Of a DNA stretch of 64,000 nucleotides, positions 1-7,651 are shown piece by piece; position 1 is the first letter of the stretch; each line of letters opens with the position of its first letter. The notes beneath the pieces are model-generated. The model was not told the origin of the DNA and did no database searches. It saw only the letters and a list, made by a program, of their open reading frames with translations. Made by a program: the position numbers and the translations under genes. Origin of the DNA: BA4 sp044376575. GTDB taxonomy: Bacteria; Bacteroidota; Bacteroidia; CAIKAF01. The stretch lies in NCBI GenBank assembly GCA_044376575.1, contig JBILKR010000013.1, forward strand, positions 1-64,000. Direction: 5' to 3'.

Positions 1-219
1 TTTAAGGTTTTTACAAAGCCTGTGGGCAACGAGAATTGCACTTAGTCCGGAGGAGTCGATATATTTTACCTGCTGTAGATCAATCACAAGATTTCTTTCT
101 CCATTCCCATTTTGATAAACAATTTCTGCTTTTAAATCAGGAGAAACAAGGCTGTCTAATTTATCAACCTGCGCAGAGATGCAGGTGTAATTTTCTTTTT
201 TATCTGATATGAAACTCAT
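1..219 (-). CDS. STAS-domain protein (anti-sigma-factor antagonist type), 3' end cut by the window
   Basis: An open frame read leftward from an ATG at 219 gives 73 residues and runs off the window edge. It contains the STAS signature: a hydrophobic strand, then VKYIDSSGLSAI, then a helix with LVAHRLCKNL. The serine pair in DSSG is where SpoIIAA-type antagonists are phosphorylated by their partner kinase. The family works by partner switching with anti-sigma factors or serine kinases; which partner applies here cannot be seen. The N-terminal half (residues 1-40) is a typical short beta-rich lead-in. It lies 46 bp downstream of pyrB on the same strand and may be in the same transcript. The family call is fairly sure; the role is not. 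Confidence 0.75.
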   Translation of the reverse strand, partial: MSFISDKKENYTCISAQVDKLDSLVSPDLKAEIVYQNGNGERNLVIDLQQVKYIDSSGLSAILVAHRLCKNLK

Positions 220-265
220 AGAGCAATGATTTTCTACAAATATATAATATTTTAACGTGCCTTAA

Positions 266-1219
266 TTATACATTTCCTGCTTTTCCGGCGAGCAGATATA
301 ATATGGCCATTCTCACAGCCACACCATTTTCCACCTGATCAAGAATAATTGAATGTCCTGAATCTGCCACATCGCTAGTTATTTCAACTCCGCGATTAAT
401 AGGTCCGGGATGCATCACTACAATTTGTTTTTGTAACTGATCAAGTTTTTCTTTATTCAATCCAAAATATAAAGCGTATTCCCTGAGTGATGGAAAGTAT
501 TTTAATTTTTGTCTTTCAAGTTGAATGCGAAGCATGTTTGCCACATCACACCATGCCAATGCTTTCATTAAGTCATGTTCAACTTTTACTCCTAAACTTA
601 AGATGTGTTTAGGAATTAAAGTGGTAGGTCCGCAAACCATCACTTCGGCTCCGAGCAACTGTAAACAATAAATGTTAGATAATGCAACCCTGGAGTGCAT
701 AATGTCACCGATAATGGCTACTTTTTTACCCTGAACCGATCCCAGCTTTTCGATGATGGAAAATACATCCAGCAATGCCTGTGTAGGGTGTTCATGTGTT
801 CCGTCTCCTGCATTGATGATCTGTGCATGTGCACTTTTAGGATGTTTCTCCAGTTCTCTTGCCAAAAACACCGCAGCGCCCGGATGTGGATGTCGCATCA
901 CAATCATATCCACCTTCATGGCTAAAATATTATTCGCCGTATCTACCAGTGTTTCTCCTTTACTCACGGATGATCCGGAAGAAGAAAAATTAATGGTATC
1001 TGCAGATAATCTTTTTTCGGCAAGTTCAAAGGATAAACGGGTACGGGTTGAATTTTCAAAAAACATATTGGCGATGGTAACATCGCGTAAAGAAGGAACT
1101 TTTTTTATGGGACGATTAATGATTTCTTTGAACTGTTGAGCCGTGCTTAAGATCAATTCTACATCCTTGCGTTGAAGGCCTTTAATACCAAGGAGATGTT
1201 TCACACTTAAACTTTCCAT
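266..1219 (-). CDS. pyrB: Aspartate carbamoyltransferase catalytic subunit
   Basis: This is the pyrimidine-synthesis enzyme that joins carbamoyl phosphate and aspartate. The carbamoyl-phosphate loop STRTR is at residues 57-61. It is followed by the SSSGSSVSKGET loop that supplies Ser and Lys from a neighbouring subunit, RHPHPGAA, the GDGTHEHPTQALLD segment, and MHPGPINRG near the C-terminus. At 317 residues the length is normal. A TTG two codons upstream (1225) is possible, but the ATG at 1219 sits 2 nt after the pyrR stop and gives the usual N-terminus, so I prefer it. No regulatory subunit pyrI follows. Abutting pyrR implies one operon. Confidence 0.95.
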   Translation of the reverse strand: MESLSVKHLLGIKGLQRKDVELILSTAQQFKEIINRPIKKVPSLRDVTIANMFFENSTRTRLSFELAEKRLSADTINFSSSGSSVSKGETLVDTANNILAMKVDMIVMRHPHPGAAVFLARELEKHPKSAHAQIINAGDGTHEHPTQALLDVFSIIEKLGSVQGKKVAIIGDIMHSRVALSNIYCLQLLGAEVMVCGPTTLIPKHILSLGVKVEHDLMKALAWCDVANMLRIQLERQKLKYFPSLREYALYFGLNKEKLDQLQKQIVVMHPGPINRGVEITSDVADSGHSIILDQVENGVAVRMAILYLLAGKAGNV

Positions 1220-1221
1220 GT

Positions 1222-1779
1222 TCAATGATCATTTATTTTTTGTGGTGTAAATAGAATCACTTCATCTTTTCCATCTGTTTCTTTCCAGTTCACTTTTACT
1301 TTTTGGCTGGTAAGTGCATCTACTGATGCGCCGGTATAATCAGCCTGAACGGGCAACTGGCGACTGAACCTGCGATCAATCAAAACCATGAGTTCAACAT
1401 TTCTTGGTCTGCCAAACGCCTGCATGGCATCCAATGCAGCCCTGATGGTTCTGCCGGTAAAAAGTACATCGTCAATCAGAATAACATTTTTATCTTCAAT
1501 GATGAAATCAATTATTGTAGAACTTGGTACCAATGGTTCTTCTCTTCTTCTAAAATCATCGCGGTGAAAAGTAATATCCAGCAATCCATGATGGATATTT
1601 TCAATACCGGTTATTTTTTTTAATTCCTGATGTATGCGTGTGGAAAAGAAAGATCCCCTGGGCTGAACTCCAATCAGTACAGCATTTTCAAACTGATGAT
1701 GATTTTCAATGAGTTGATGACAAAGCCTGCGTAATGTTATCTCGAATAGTTGACTGTCTAACAGAACTTTGTGATCCAT
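1222..1779 (-). CDS. pyrR: PyrR: pyrimidine operon regulator / uracil phosphoribosyltransferase
   Basis: The protein is 185 residues. The PRPP-binding loop IDDVLFTGRT lies at residues 102-111 and a VQPRG turn at 39-42, as in PyrR. In Gram-positive bacteria PyrR binds pyr mRNA to cause attenuation and also has uracil phosphoribosyltransferase activity. Here it leads a pyrR-pyrB operon. A candidate -7 element 17-24 nt before the start codon would leave only about 10 nt of leader, too short for an attenuator ahead of pyrR, and there is no gap between pyrR and pyrB. Regulation of this operon by the classical mechanism is therefore doubtful, although PyrR could act on pyr genes elsewhere. Confidence 0.92.
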   Translation of the reverse strand: MDHKVLLDSQLFEITLRRLCHQLIENHHQFENAVLIGVQPRGSFFSTRIHQELKKITGIENIHHGLLDITFHRDDFRRREEPLVPSSTIIDFIIEDKNVILIDDVLFTGRTIRAALDAMQAFGRPRNVELMVLIDRRFSRQLPVQADYTGASVDALTSQKVKVNWKETDGKDEVILFTPQKINDH

Positions 1780-1795
1780 GGTGGTAATCGTTAGG

Positions 1796-1803
1796 CAAAT
1801 ATA
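1796..1803 (-). promoter_or_regulatory. Candidate -7 element for pyrR-pyrB
   Basis: On the minus strand the sequence reads TATATTTG, matching the Bacteroidota sigma-ABfr -7 consensus TAnnTTTG. It lies 17-24 nt upstream of the pyrR ATG. I found no clear TTG at the -33 position. Confidence 0.5.
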
Positions 1804-1848
1804 AAGAAAAAAAGATTGCAGTTATTATATAACCAATGAATCATCAAT

Positions 1849-3726
1849 TTACTCCTCCATCATTTCGGTTAATATCAGCCATCGTTCTGTTTTTTCATCA
1901 ATTGCTTTCATAACAAGAGAAAGGCGGTCGGTGATTTGAATCAATTCGTTATGATCTGCAATTCCGGAAGAAATTTTTTCTTCCAGTTCCAGTTTTTCTT
2001 TTTCAAGAATGGGAAGTTGCTTTTCAATGTTTTCAAATTCATTTTTTTCTTTAAAACTCCATTTCTTTTTGGTCTTATTTTCAGAAACAATGTTTAAATT
2101 TTTTTCAATTTTCTGTGATACTTTTTCTTTTTCCTCTTCTTTGATTCTGTATTCGCTGTATGTTCCGCCAAATATTTCAACCTCTCCGTTACCTTTAAAT
2201 ACAAAACACTGATCAATAATTTTATCCATAAAATACCTGTCGTGACTCACTACAATGATACACCCCTCAAAAGATTCAAGGTATTCTTCCAGTTTATTTA
2301 ATGTGAGAATATCAAGGTCGTTGGTTGGTTCATCGAGGATAAGAAAATTGGGATTACGAAGTAAAACAGTAAGCAGATATAATCTTCTTTTTTCACCACC
2401 ACTGAGTTTGCTTACAAATGTGTATTGCATTTCAGGAGGAAAATCAAATCGCGTTAGCATCTGTGATGCTGTAATCGAAGCACTCTTATCAACATCAATT
2501 ACTTCAGCAATTTCTTTAATAATTTCAATTACCCTTTTATCTTCACTTAAGGTGATGCCCTGTTGACCATAATACCCGAACTCTATGGTATCCCCTACAA
2601 TTACTTTTCCTTCATCTGGAGAAAGCTGCTGCGTAATCATTTTAAGAAAGGTTGACTTGCCTGTTCCATTATTTCCTGCTATGCCGATTCGTTCTCCTTT
2701 TCGAAATGAATAGGTAAATTTTTCAATCAGATTTTTTTCTTCGTATGATTTTGAAACTTTGATTACTTCAAGAATTTTATTCCCCATGCGTTTCATTCGC
2801 ATGTTAATATCAATCTCTTTTTGTTTGCGAATCTGAAATGCTTTTTCCTTGATTTCATCAAAAGCATCCACCCTGCTTTTAGATTTTGTTCCCCTGGCTT
2901 TCGGCATTTTTCTTACCCATTCTAATTCCCTGAAATATAAATTTCGGGCTTTGTCAACTTCGCTTAAATGTATGGATTCGCGCTCCGCTTTTTTTTGAAG
3001 GAAATAAGAATAGTTGCCTTCATACTGATAAATAGCTCCGTTATCAAGTTCATAAATATCAGAACATACATTGTCCAGGAAGTATCTGTCGTGAGTAACC
3101 ATGAGCAATGTAATTCCCGGAGCAGTCAGATAATCTTCCAGCCATTCAATCATATCAATATCGAGGTGATTGGTGGGTTCGTCGAGAATCAGAAGATCCG
3201 GCTGATTGATGAGTACCATAGCCAGCGAAACTCTTTTCAATTGTCCGCCTGAAAGTGCTCCCATCTTAGATTCAATATTATCCAACTTTAATTTGGAGAG
3301 TATTTGTTTTACTTTAGATTCAAGATCCCAGGCCTGCAAGCGGTCCATTTGCTGCATCGAATTTGACATCTGTTGATATGCTGAATCTGATTTGTCCGTT
3401 TCATACAACTGAACCGTTCTTTCATATTCCCTGATTACCTTCATTAACGGATTGTCATCATTAAAAATAGTTTCGAGAATTGTTTTGTGAGGATCAAATT
3501 CAGGAGCCTGTTCTAGATAACCAATAGTGATTCCATTTCTGATGACAACTTTCCCTTCATCAGCAACATCTTTTCCGGCAATTATTTTTAATAAACTTGT
3601 TTTCCCGCTTCCGTTTCTCGCTATGAGTGCAACTTTCTGTCCTTTCTGTAACCCAAATGTGATGTTTTGAAAAAGGTATTTGATACCATAAGATTTTGTA
3701 AGTTTTTCAACAAGTAAATAATTCAT
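1849..3726 (-). CDS. ABC-F family ATPase, Uup-like
   Basis: A soluble protein of about 625 residues with two ABC ATPase cassettes and no membrane segments. Cassette 1 has ARNGSGKT near residues 37-44, signature LSGGQLKR and Walker B LLILDEPTNHLD. Cassette 2 has GNNGTGKST, LSGGEKRR and FLILDEPTNDLD. The linker between them and a charged coiled-coil tail from about residue 545 fit the Uup branch, which acts on ribosomes or on DNA-associated processes. The first Walker A begins with Ala instead of Gly, a variant I believe is common in Bacteroidota relatives. The GTG at 3729 is in frame, but the ATG at 3726 is the better start. It is monocistronic, with a promoter-like element upstream. Confidence 0.9.
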   Translation of the reverse strand: MNYLLVEKLTKSYGIKYLFQNITFGLQKGQKVALIARNGSGKTSLLKIIAGKDVADEGKVVIRNGITIGYLEQAPEFDPHKTILETIFNDDNPLMKVIREYERTVQLYETDKSDSAYQQMSNSMQQMDRLQAWDLESKVKQILSKLKLDNIESKMGALSGGQLKRVSLAMVLINQPDLLILDEPTNHLDIDMIEWLEDYLTAPGITLLMVTHDRYFLDNVCSDIYELDNGAIYQYEGNYSYFLQKKAERESIHLSEVDKARNLYFRELEWVRKMPKARGTKSKSRVDAFDEIKEKAFQIRKQKEIDINMRMKRMGNKILEVIKVSKSYEEKNLIEKFTYSFRKGERIGIAGNNGTGKSTFLKMITQQLSPDEGKVIVGDTIEFGYYGQQGITLSEDKRVIEIIKEIAEVIDVDKSASITASQMLTRFDFPPEMQYTFVSKLSGGEKRRLYLLTVLLRNPNFLILDEPTNDLDILTLNKLEEYLESFEGCIIVVSHDRYFMDKIIDQCFVFKGNGEVEIFGGTYSEYRIKEEEKEKVSQKIEKNLNIVSENKTKKKWSFKEKNEFENIEKQLPILEKEKLELEEKISSGIADHNELIQITDRLSLVMKAIDEKTERWLILTEMMEE

Positions 3727-3745
3727 CACATCTATAATTGTTCTG

Positions 3746-3753
3746 CAAAGGTA
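3746..3753 (-). promoter_or_regulatory. Candidate -7 element for the Uup-like ABC-F gene
   Basis: The minus strand reads TACCTTTG, an exact match to TAnnTTTG, ending about 20 nt upstream of the ATG. No -33 TTG is evident at the usual spacing. Confidence 0.5.
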
Positions 3754-3806
3754 ACATCTGTGCGTTATAAATTTTTTATTATCTTAGAATTATATTATTA
3801 AATAAA

Positions 3807-6164
3807 ATGAAGAAAAATTTTATACTTTTTTATTTACTGATTCTTTCTGTATTTATAACTTCCGCCCAGTGTCCTGCTGGACAGAATCAGGTGATTGTTT
3901 CCATAACACCTGATAACTATCCGGCTGAAATTACATGGGATATCAGAAATAACATGACGAATGTAGTGGTAGCCAGTGGAAATTATCTGAGCGATACGGT
4001 TTGTTTACCTAACAATTCATGTTTTCGATTTACGATATATGACAGTGCAGGTGATGGCATTTGCTGTGGCTATGGGAATGGTTCATATTCCATTTATGTA
4101 AATGGAAATTTAACCGCAACCGGTGGTCAGTATACCAGTCAGCAATCTGTTTATTTTACATGTCCTCCGGGTACGAGTTGTGAATCTGCCATAGCAGTAA
4201 ATACAGGATCATATACTGCACCTGTTTCAAACACATGGTATGAGTTTGTTCCGGATTCGACGGGTAGTTATACTATCTCAACCTGTGGTGCAACCTGTGA
4301 TACTAAGATTTGGGTATATGATGAATGTGCCAATCTGATTTGGAATTTTACCAACAATCAGGGAACTGTTTACTACAACGATGATAATACCACCTGTAAC
4401 CTGCAGGCTGTGATTGATGCAGTATTATCAGCAGGTCAGACATATTATATCCGTATTGGTCAGTATAACACAAGTTGCGGATCAAACCCTATCAACTGGT
4501 CAGTAACTTTTAACGGACCAATTGTCGGATGTACTGATCCCCAGGCATGTAATTATAATCCGATGGCTACGGTGAGTGATGGTTCTTGTGTGTATGAGCC
4601 GAGTCCGCTTTGTCCTCGTCCTGATTTAATGATATTACAGAGCGCCATACAAAACTCTTTGCAGATGGATCAGGTGGATGCACAAAATTGTTATGTGAAT
4701 GAAGGATGCTTGAATGGATATGGGTTAAGAGATGTGTTACGATTTACCACACACATCAAAAATATTGGTACAGCAGATTATTATATCGGAAATCCGACCA
4801 CCTCACCTGTGGGTCAGTTTACTTTTGATAATTGTCATAATCACTGGCATTATTCGGGATATGCCCAGTACCTTCTTTATGATACAGCAGGAAATGCCTT
4901 GCCTATCGGATTTAAAAATGGATTTTGTGTGCTCGATCTGGAATGCAGTGGGGGCGGTACAGCGCAGTATGGATGCAGTAATATGGGAATTTCTCATGGT
5001 TGCGGAGATATTTATGGATCAGGACTTGCTTGTCAGTGGATAGATATTACTGATGTGGACACCGGAAAATATATGTTGGTGGTAAAAGTGAACTGGGATC
5101 AGTCGCCCGATGCCAACGGTCACCAGGAAATTACTTACGACAATAACTGGGCTCAGGTATGTATACGTTTAACCATGGATGCGCTGGGAAATAAGAATTT
5201 TGTAATTGATCAGAACTGTGTGCCCTATGTGGATTGTATGGGTGTAACTTATGGAAATGCAGTGTATGACTGTAACGGAATTTGTGACGGTCCGGCAATG
5301 ATGGGTGATTTAATGGATAATGACAGTATCGAGCAGGTGGACGCGGTAATGTATGTGGATAGTTTACTTAACCATACCATTCAGCCAACCAATTGCTGGG
5401 ATATGAATGATGACAATGAAGTCACTGTATTTGATGCTGCAATAGTTAATAATTGTGCGGCCAATGGTCCGAGCCAGGTGAATGATCCGTGCGAGTTTCC
5501 ATTCGGTATTGATAATATCATGGATACAGTGACATTAAGTATTCAAACGGTTAACTTTTCACAGCAATATCTTGATATATATATTCGAAATCCGAATAAT
5601 AAACAAGTGGCATATCAATTTAAATTAAGAGGTGTGCACGCAACGGTAGTACAAAATCTTGTCAATCCGCTTGAATATTCCATTACTCCTCAAGTGGATA
5701 ATGCTGGTCAGGAAATTATCGGTATTTCATATCAGCAGATGCTGATTGACAAAAATCTGAATCCTGATGCTTTGTGCAGGGTATACTTTAATGCCATCAC
5801 AGATACGCTGATTTGCATTGAAAACATTATCGATGTAGTTAATGAAAACTATGAAGCGGCATATACACAAATAGAAGGCAACTGTTTTGTAACTCCGTTA
5901 TCATCGTCTTATGATGAGTTATTATCCGATTTGAATATATCATTGTATCCCAATCCGGTAAATGATTTCCTTACCATTTCAACACAAGAGCATGTAATCT
6001 CTCGCATGCAGGTATTAGATGCCAATGGAAAAGTTGTGATGACGTATCCTGGCATGATTAACGGAACTATAAATGTTGATTTGAGTTTGTTATCCAAAGG
6101 AGTGTATCATATTCAACTGGAAGGCGACGAATTTAAACTAACGCGCAAGGTTGTAAAGATGTAA
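3807..6164 (+). CDS. T9SS-exported multidomain protein with a lysyl-oxidase (LOX) domain
   Basis: A 785-residue secreted protein. In order: signal peptide (1-21); a Cys-rich beta domain with SAGDGICCGYG (22-125); a beta domain ending near 240; one GCTDPQACNYNP motif with a calcium-repeat-like look (241-265); a lysyl-oxidase domain (about 267-475); a dockerin-like Asp/Asn-rich pair of loops (about 499-551); a cohesin-like beta domain (about 565-690); and a type A T9SS sorting domain starting LYPNPVNDFLTIS. The LOX domain has copper ligands H344, H346 and H348 (CHNHWH), the cofactor lysine K370 in GFKNGFC and the cofactor tyrosine Y403 in CGDIYG. The segment CQWIDITDV is the same as in animal LOX. 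Lysyl oxidases oxidise lysine side-chain amines to aldehydes. The true substrate is unknown; a surface or extracellular matrix protein is an inference. Confidence 0.88.
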   Translation: MKKNFILFYLLILSVFITSAQCPAGQNQVIVSITPDNYPAEITWDIRNNMTNVVVASGNYLSDTVCLPNNSCFRFTIYDSAGDGICCGYGNGSYSIYVNGNLTATGGQYTSQQSVYFTCPPGTSCESAIAVNTGSYTAPVSNTWYEFVPDSTGSYTISTCGATCDTKIWVYDECANLIWNFTNNQGTVYYNDDNTTCNLQAVIDAVLSAGQTYYIRIGQYNTSCGSNPINWSVTFNGPIVGCTDPQACNYNPMATVSDGSCVYEPSPLCPRPDLMILQSAIQNSLQMDQVDAQNCYVNEGCLNGYGLRDVLRFTTHIKNIGTADYYIGNPTTSPVGQFTFDNCHNHWHYSGYAQYLLYDTAGNALPIGFKNGFCVLDLECSGGGTAQYGCSNMGISHGCGDIYGSGLACQWIDITDVDTGKYMLVVKVNWDQSPDANGHQEITYDNNWAQVCIRLTMDALGNKNFVIDQNCVPYVDCMGVTYGNAVYDCNGICDGPAMMGDLMDNDSIEQVDAVMYVDSLLNHTIQPTNCWDMNDDNEVTVFDAAIVNNCAANGPSQVNDPCEFPFGIDNIMDTVTLSIQTVNFSQQYLDIYIRNPNNKQVAYQFKLRGVHATVVQNLVNPLEYSITPQVDNAGQEIIGISYQQMLIDKNLNPDALCRVYFNAITDTLICIENIIDVVNENYEAAYTQIEGNCFVTPLSSSYDELLSDLNISLYPNPVNDFLTISTQEHVISRMQVLDANGKVVMTYPGMINGTINVDLSLLSKGVYHIQLEGDEFKLTRKVVKM

Positions 6165-6171
6165 AGCACAG

Positions 6172-6777
6172 TTAGTGAATGAGCCTGAATGTTAGGTTGA
6201 TTCTTGGTCCAATTATTTTTTTTGTTTTAGGAATACAATGTTCCCAGTAATGTTGTGTTTTGCCTTTCATTAGTAAAAAACTTCCGTTGGTAAGCGGAAC
6301 AGATATTCTATGTTTGTTTTTTAAATGACGTAGTTGAAAAACTCTGCTACTTCCAAAACTAACTGATCCAATTACCGGATTTATTCCTAATTCCTTTTCA
6401 TCATCACTGTGCCATCCCATGCTATCATTCCCTGTTCGGTATAGGTTGAGCAATACGGCATTAAATGATTCCCCTGTTTTTTCTTCAATACGTTTTTTTA
6501 TCATCAGCAATTCATTGTTCCATGGTTTTGCCATCAAATGAATCCCTGAATATGAATATGTAATATCAGGATTACCATAAAACGCAGAAAATCTTGGGAT
6601 GAAATGCCATTTACCAAACAAGAAAATCTGATCTTGTTGCCATTCGATGTGTTGATGAAGAGAATTAAATAAAGTATCACATTCCTCTGAGGAGAAAAAA
6701 TCAGGGAAGTAGAAACATTCCCCATCAAAAGGCAATAGATTCTGATTTGTATTCATTTCTTCAAACAGATTTTTCAT
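6172..6777 (-). CDS. AlkB-type 2-oxoglutarate/Fe(II) DNA repair dioxygenase (ALKBH2/3-like)
   Basis: A 201-residue protein with the full catalytic set of the AlkB family. Iron ligands are H123 and D125 in GWHSDDE and H180 in WEHCIPK. The 2-oxoglutarate-binding arginines are R192 and R198 in RINLTFR. NLYRTGNDSMGWHSDDE and a Gly-Lys-Thr-Gln stretch before the last histidine resemble the eukaryotic ALKBH2/3 branch more than E. coli AlkB. The family removes methyl adducts from DNA bases oxidatively. The gene is convergent with the LOX gene, 7 bp away, and stands alone, with no ada or other adaptive-response gene nearby. The ATG at 6777 fits. Confidence 0.9.
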   Translation of the reverse strand: MKNLFEEMNTNQNLLPFDGECFYFPDFFSSEECDTLFNSLHQHIEWQQDQIFLFGKWHFIPRFSAFYGNPDITYSYSGIHLMAKPWNNELLMIKKRIEEKTGESFNAVLLNLYRTGNDSMGWHSDDEKELGINPVIGSVSFGSSRVFQLRHLKNKHRISVPLTNGSFLLMKGKTQHYWEHCIPKTKKIIGPRINLTFRLIH

Positions 6778-6865
6778 CTGAAGTATATAACTCTAAAATT
6801 TACTAAAAGTTTAGGTATTCAGTAGTTTAAATTTTTATTTTTTCACAGTCATTTCAATTTACTTT

Positions 6866-6873
6866 TACCTTTG
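6866..6873 (+). promoter_or_regulatory. Candidate -7 element for truA
   Basis: TACCTTTG matches TAnnTTTG and ends 8 nt before the ATG at 6882. If it is used, the truA transcript would have almost no leader. Confidence 0.45.
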
Positions 6874-6881
6874 TATAATTC

Positions 6882-7637
6882 ATGATGCAAAGATATTTTA
6901 TTGACTGTGCTTACGATGGTTCGGCCTATCATGGTTGGCAAATTCAACCCAATGGTCTGTCTGTACAACAAACTATACAACAGGCACTCACTGTTTTATT
7001 AAAGAAGGACATAGAAATTGTAGGATCGGGGAGAACCGATACCGGTGTGCATGCCCGTCAACAATGGGCTCATGCCGATATGAATATTTCAGCATATACA
7101 AAAGAAGATTTTATCTATAAATTAAATTGTATTCTTCCGCAGGATATTTGCGTAAAGCAGATATTGAGCGTAATTCCAACGGCCCATTCACGTTTTGATG
7201 CTGTTGAAAGAACATATAAATACTATATGCATTTTCATAAGGATCCATTTGAGCGTTATTACAGTTATTTTGTGAATCGTAGTTTAGATATTGATAAAAT
7301 GCAGTCTGCTGCAAATGAATTGATGAAGTTTACTGATTTTGCATCTTTTTGTAAATCAAACGCAGGTTCTCAAACAACCATTTGTGAACTGAGGCGAAGT
7401 GAATTTGAAGTAACTGCAACAGGTATCGTATTTACCATTTCGGCCAATCGTTTTCTTAGAAATATGGTTCGTGCTGTAGTGGGTACATTGATTGAAATCG
7501 GACAGGGAAGATTAAAACCGGAAGAGCTTACCTCAATTATTGAAAAGAAAAACCGAAGTGCCGCGGGATATAGTGTTCCTGCACATGCTTTGTTTTTGCA
7601 TGAAGTGAAATACTCGAAACATATTTTTATTAATTAA
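6882..7637 (+). CDS. truA: tRNA pseudouridine(38-40) synthase
   Basis: A 251-residue protein, normal for TruA. It makes pseudouridine at positions 38-40 of the anticodon stem in several tRNAs. The catalytic aspartate is D53 in GRTDTGVHARQQ. Other family blocks are YDGSAYHGWQ at 11-20, RTYKYYMH, and FLRNMVRAVVGTLIEIGQG near the C-terminus. Two ATG codons in a row open the frame; either could be used. It is followed after 14 bp by the ABC exporter, so the two genes are probably cotranscribed, although no functional link is obvious. Confidence 0.95.
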   Translation: MMQRYFIDCAYDGSAYHGWQIQPNGLSVQQTIQQALTVLLKKDIEIVGSGRTDTGVHARQQWAHADMNISAYTKEDFIYKLNCILPQDICVKQILSVIPTAHSRFDAVERTYKYYMHFHKDPFERYYSYFVNRSLDIDKMQSAANELMKFTDFASFCKSNAGSQTTICELRRSEFEVTATGIVFTISANRFLRNMVRAVVGTLIEIGQGRLKPEELTSIIEKKNRSAAGYSVPAHALFLHEVKYSKHIFIN

Positions 7638-7651
7638 ATCAAAGGCCATAA

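Noticed and set aside
753..1139. A 128-codon open frame on the plus strand within pyrB
   Set aside because: It is a shadow of pyrB on the opposite strand, with Cys- and Ser-rich composition and no start context.
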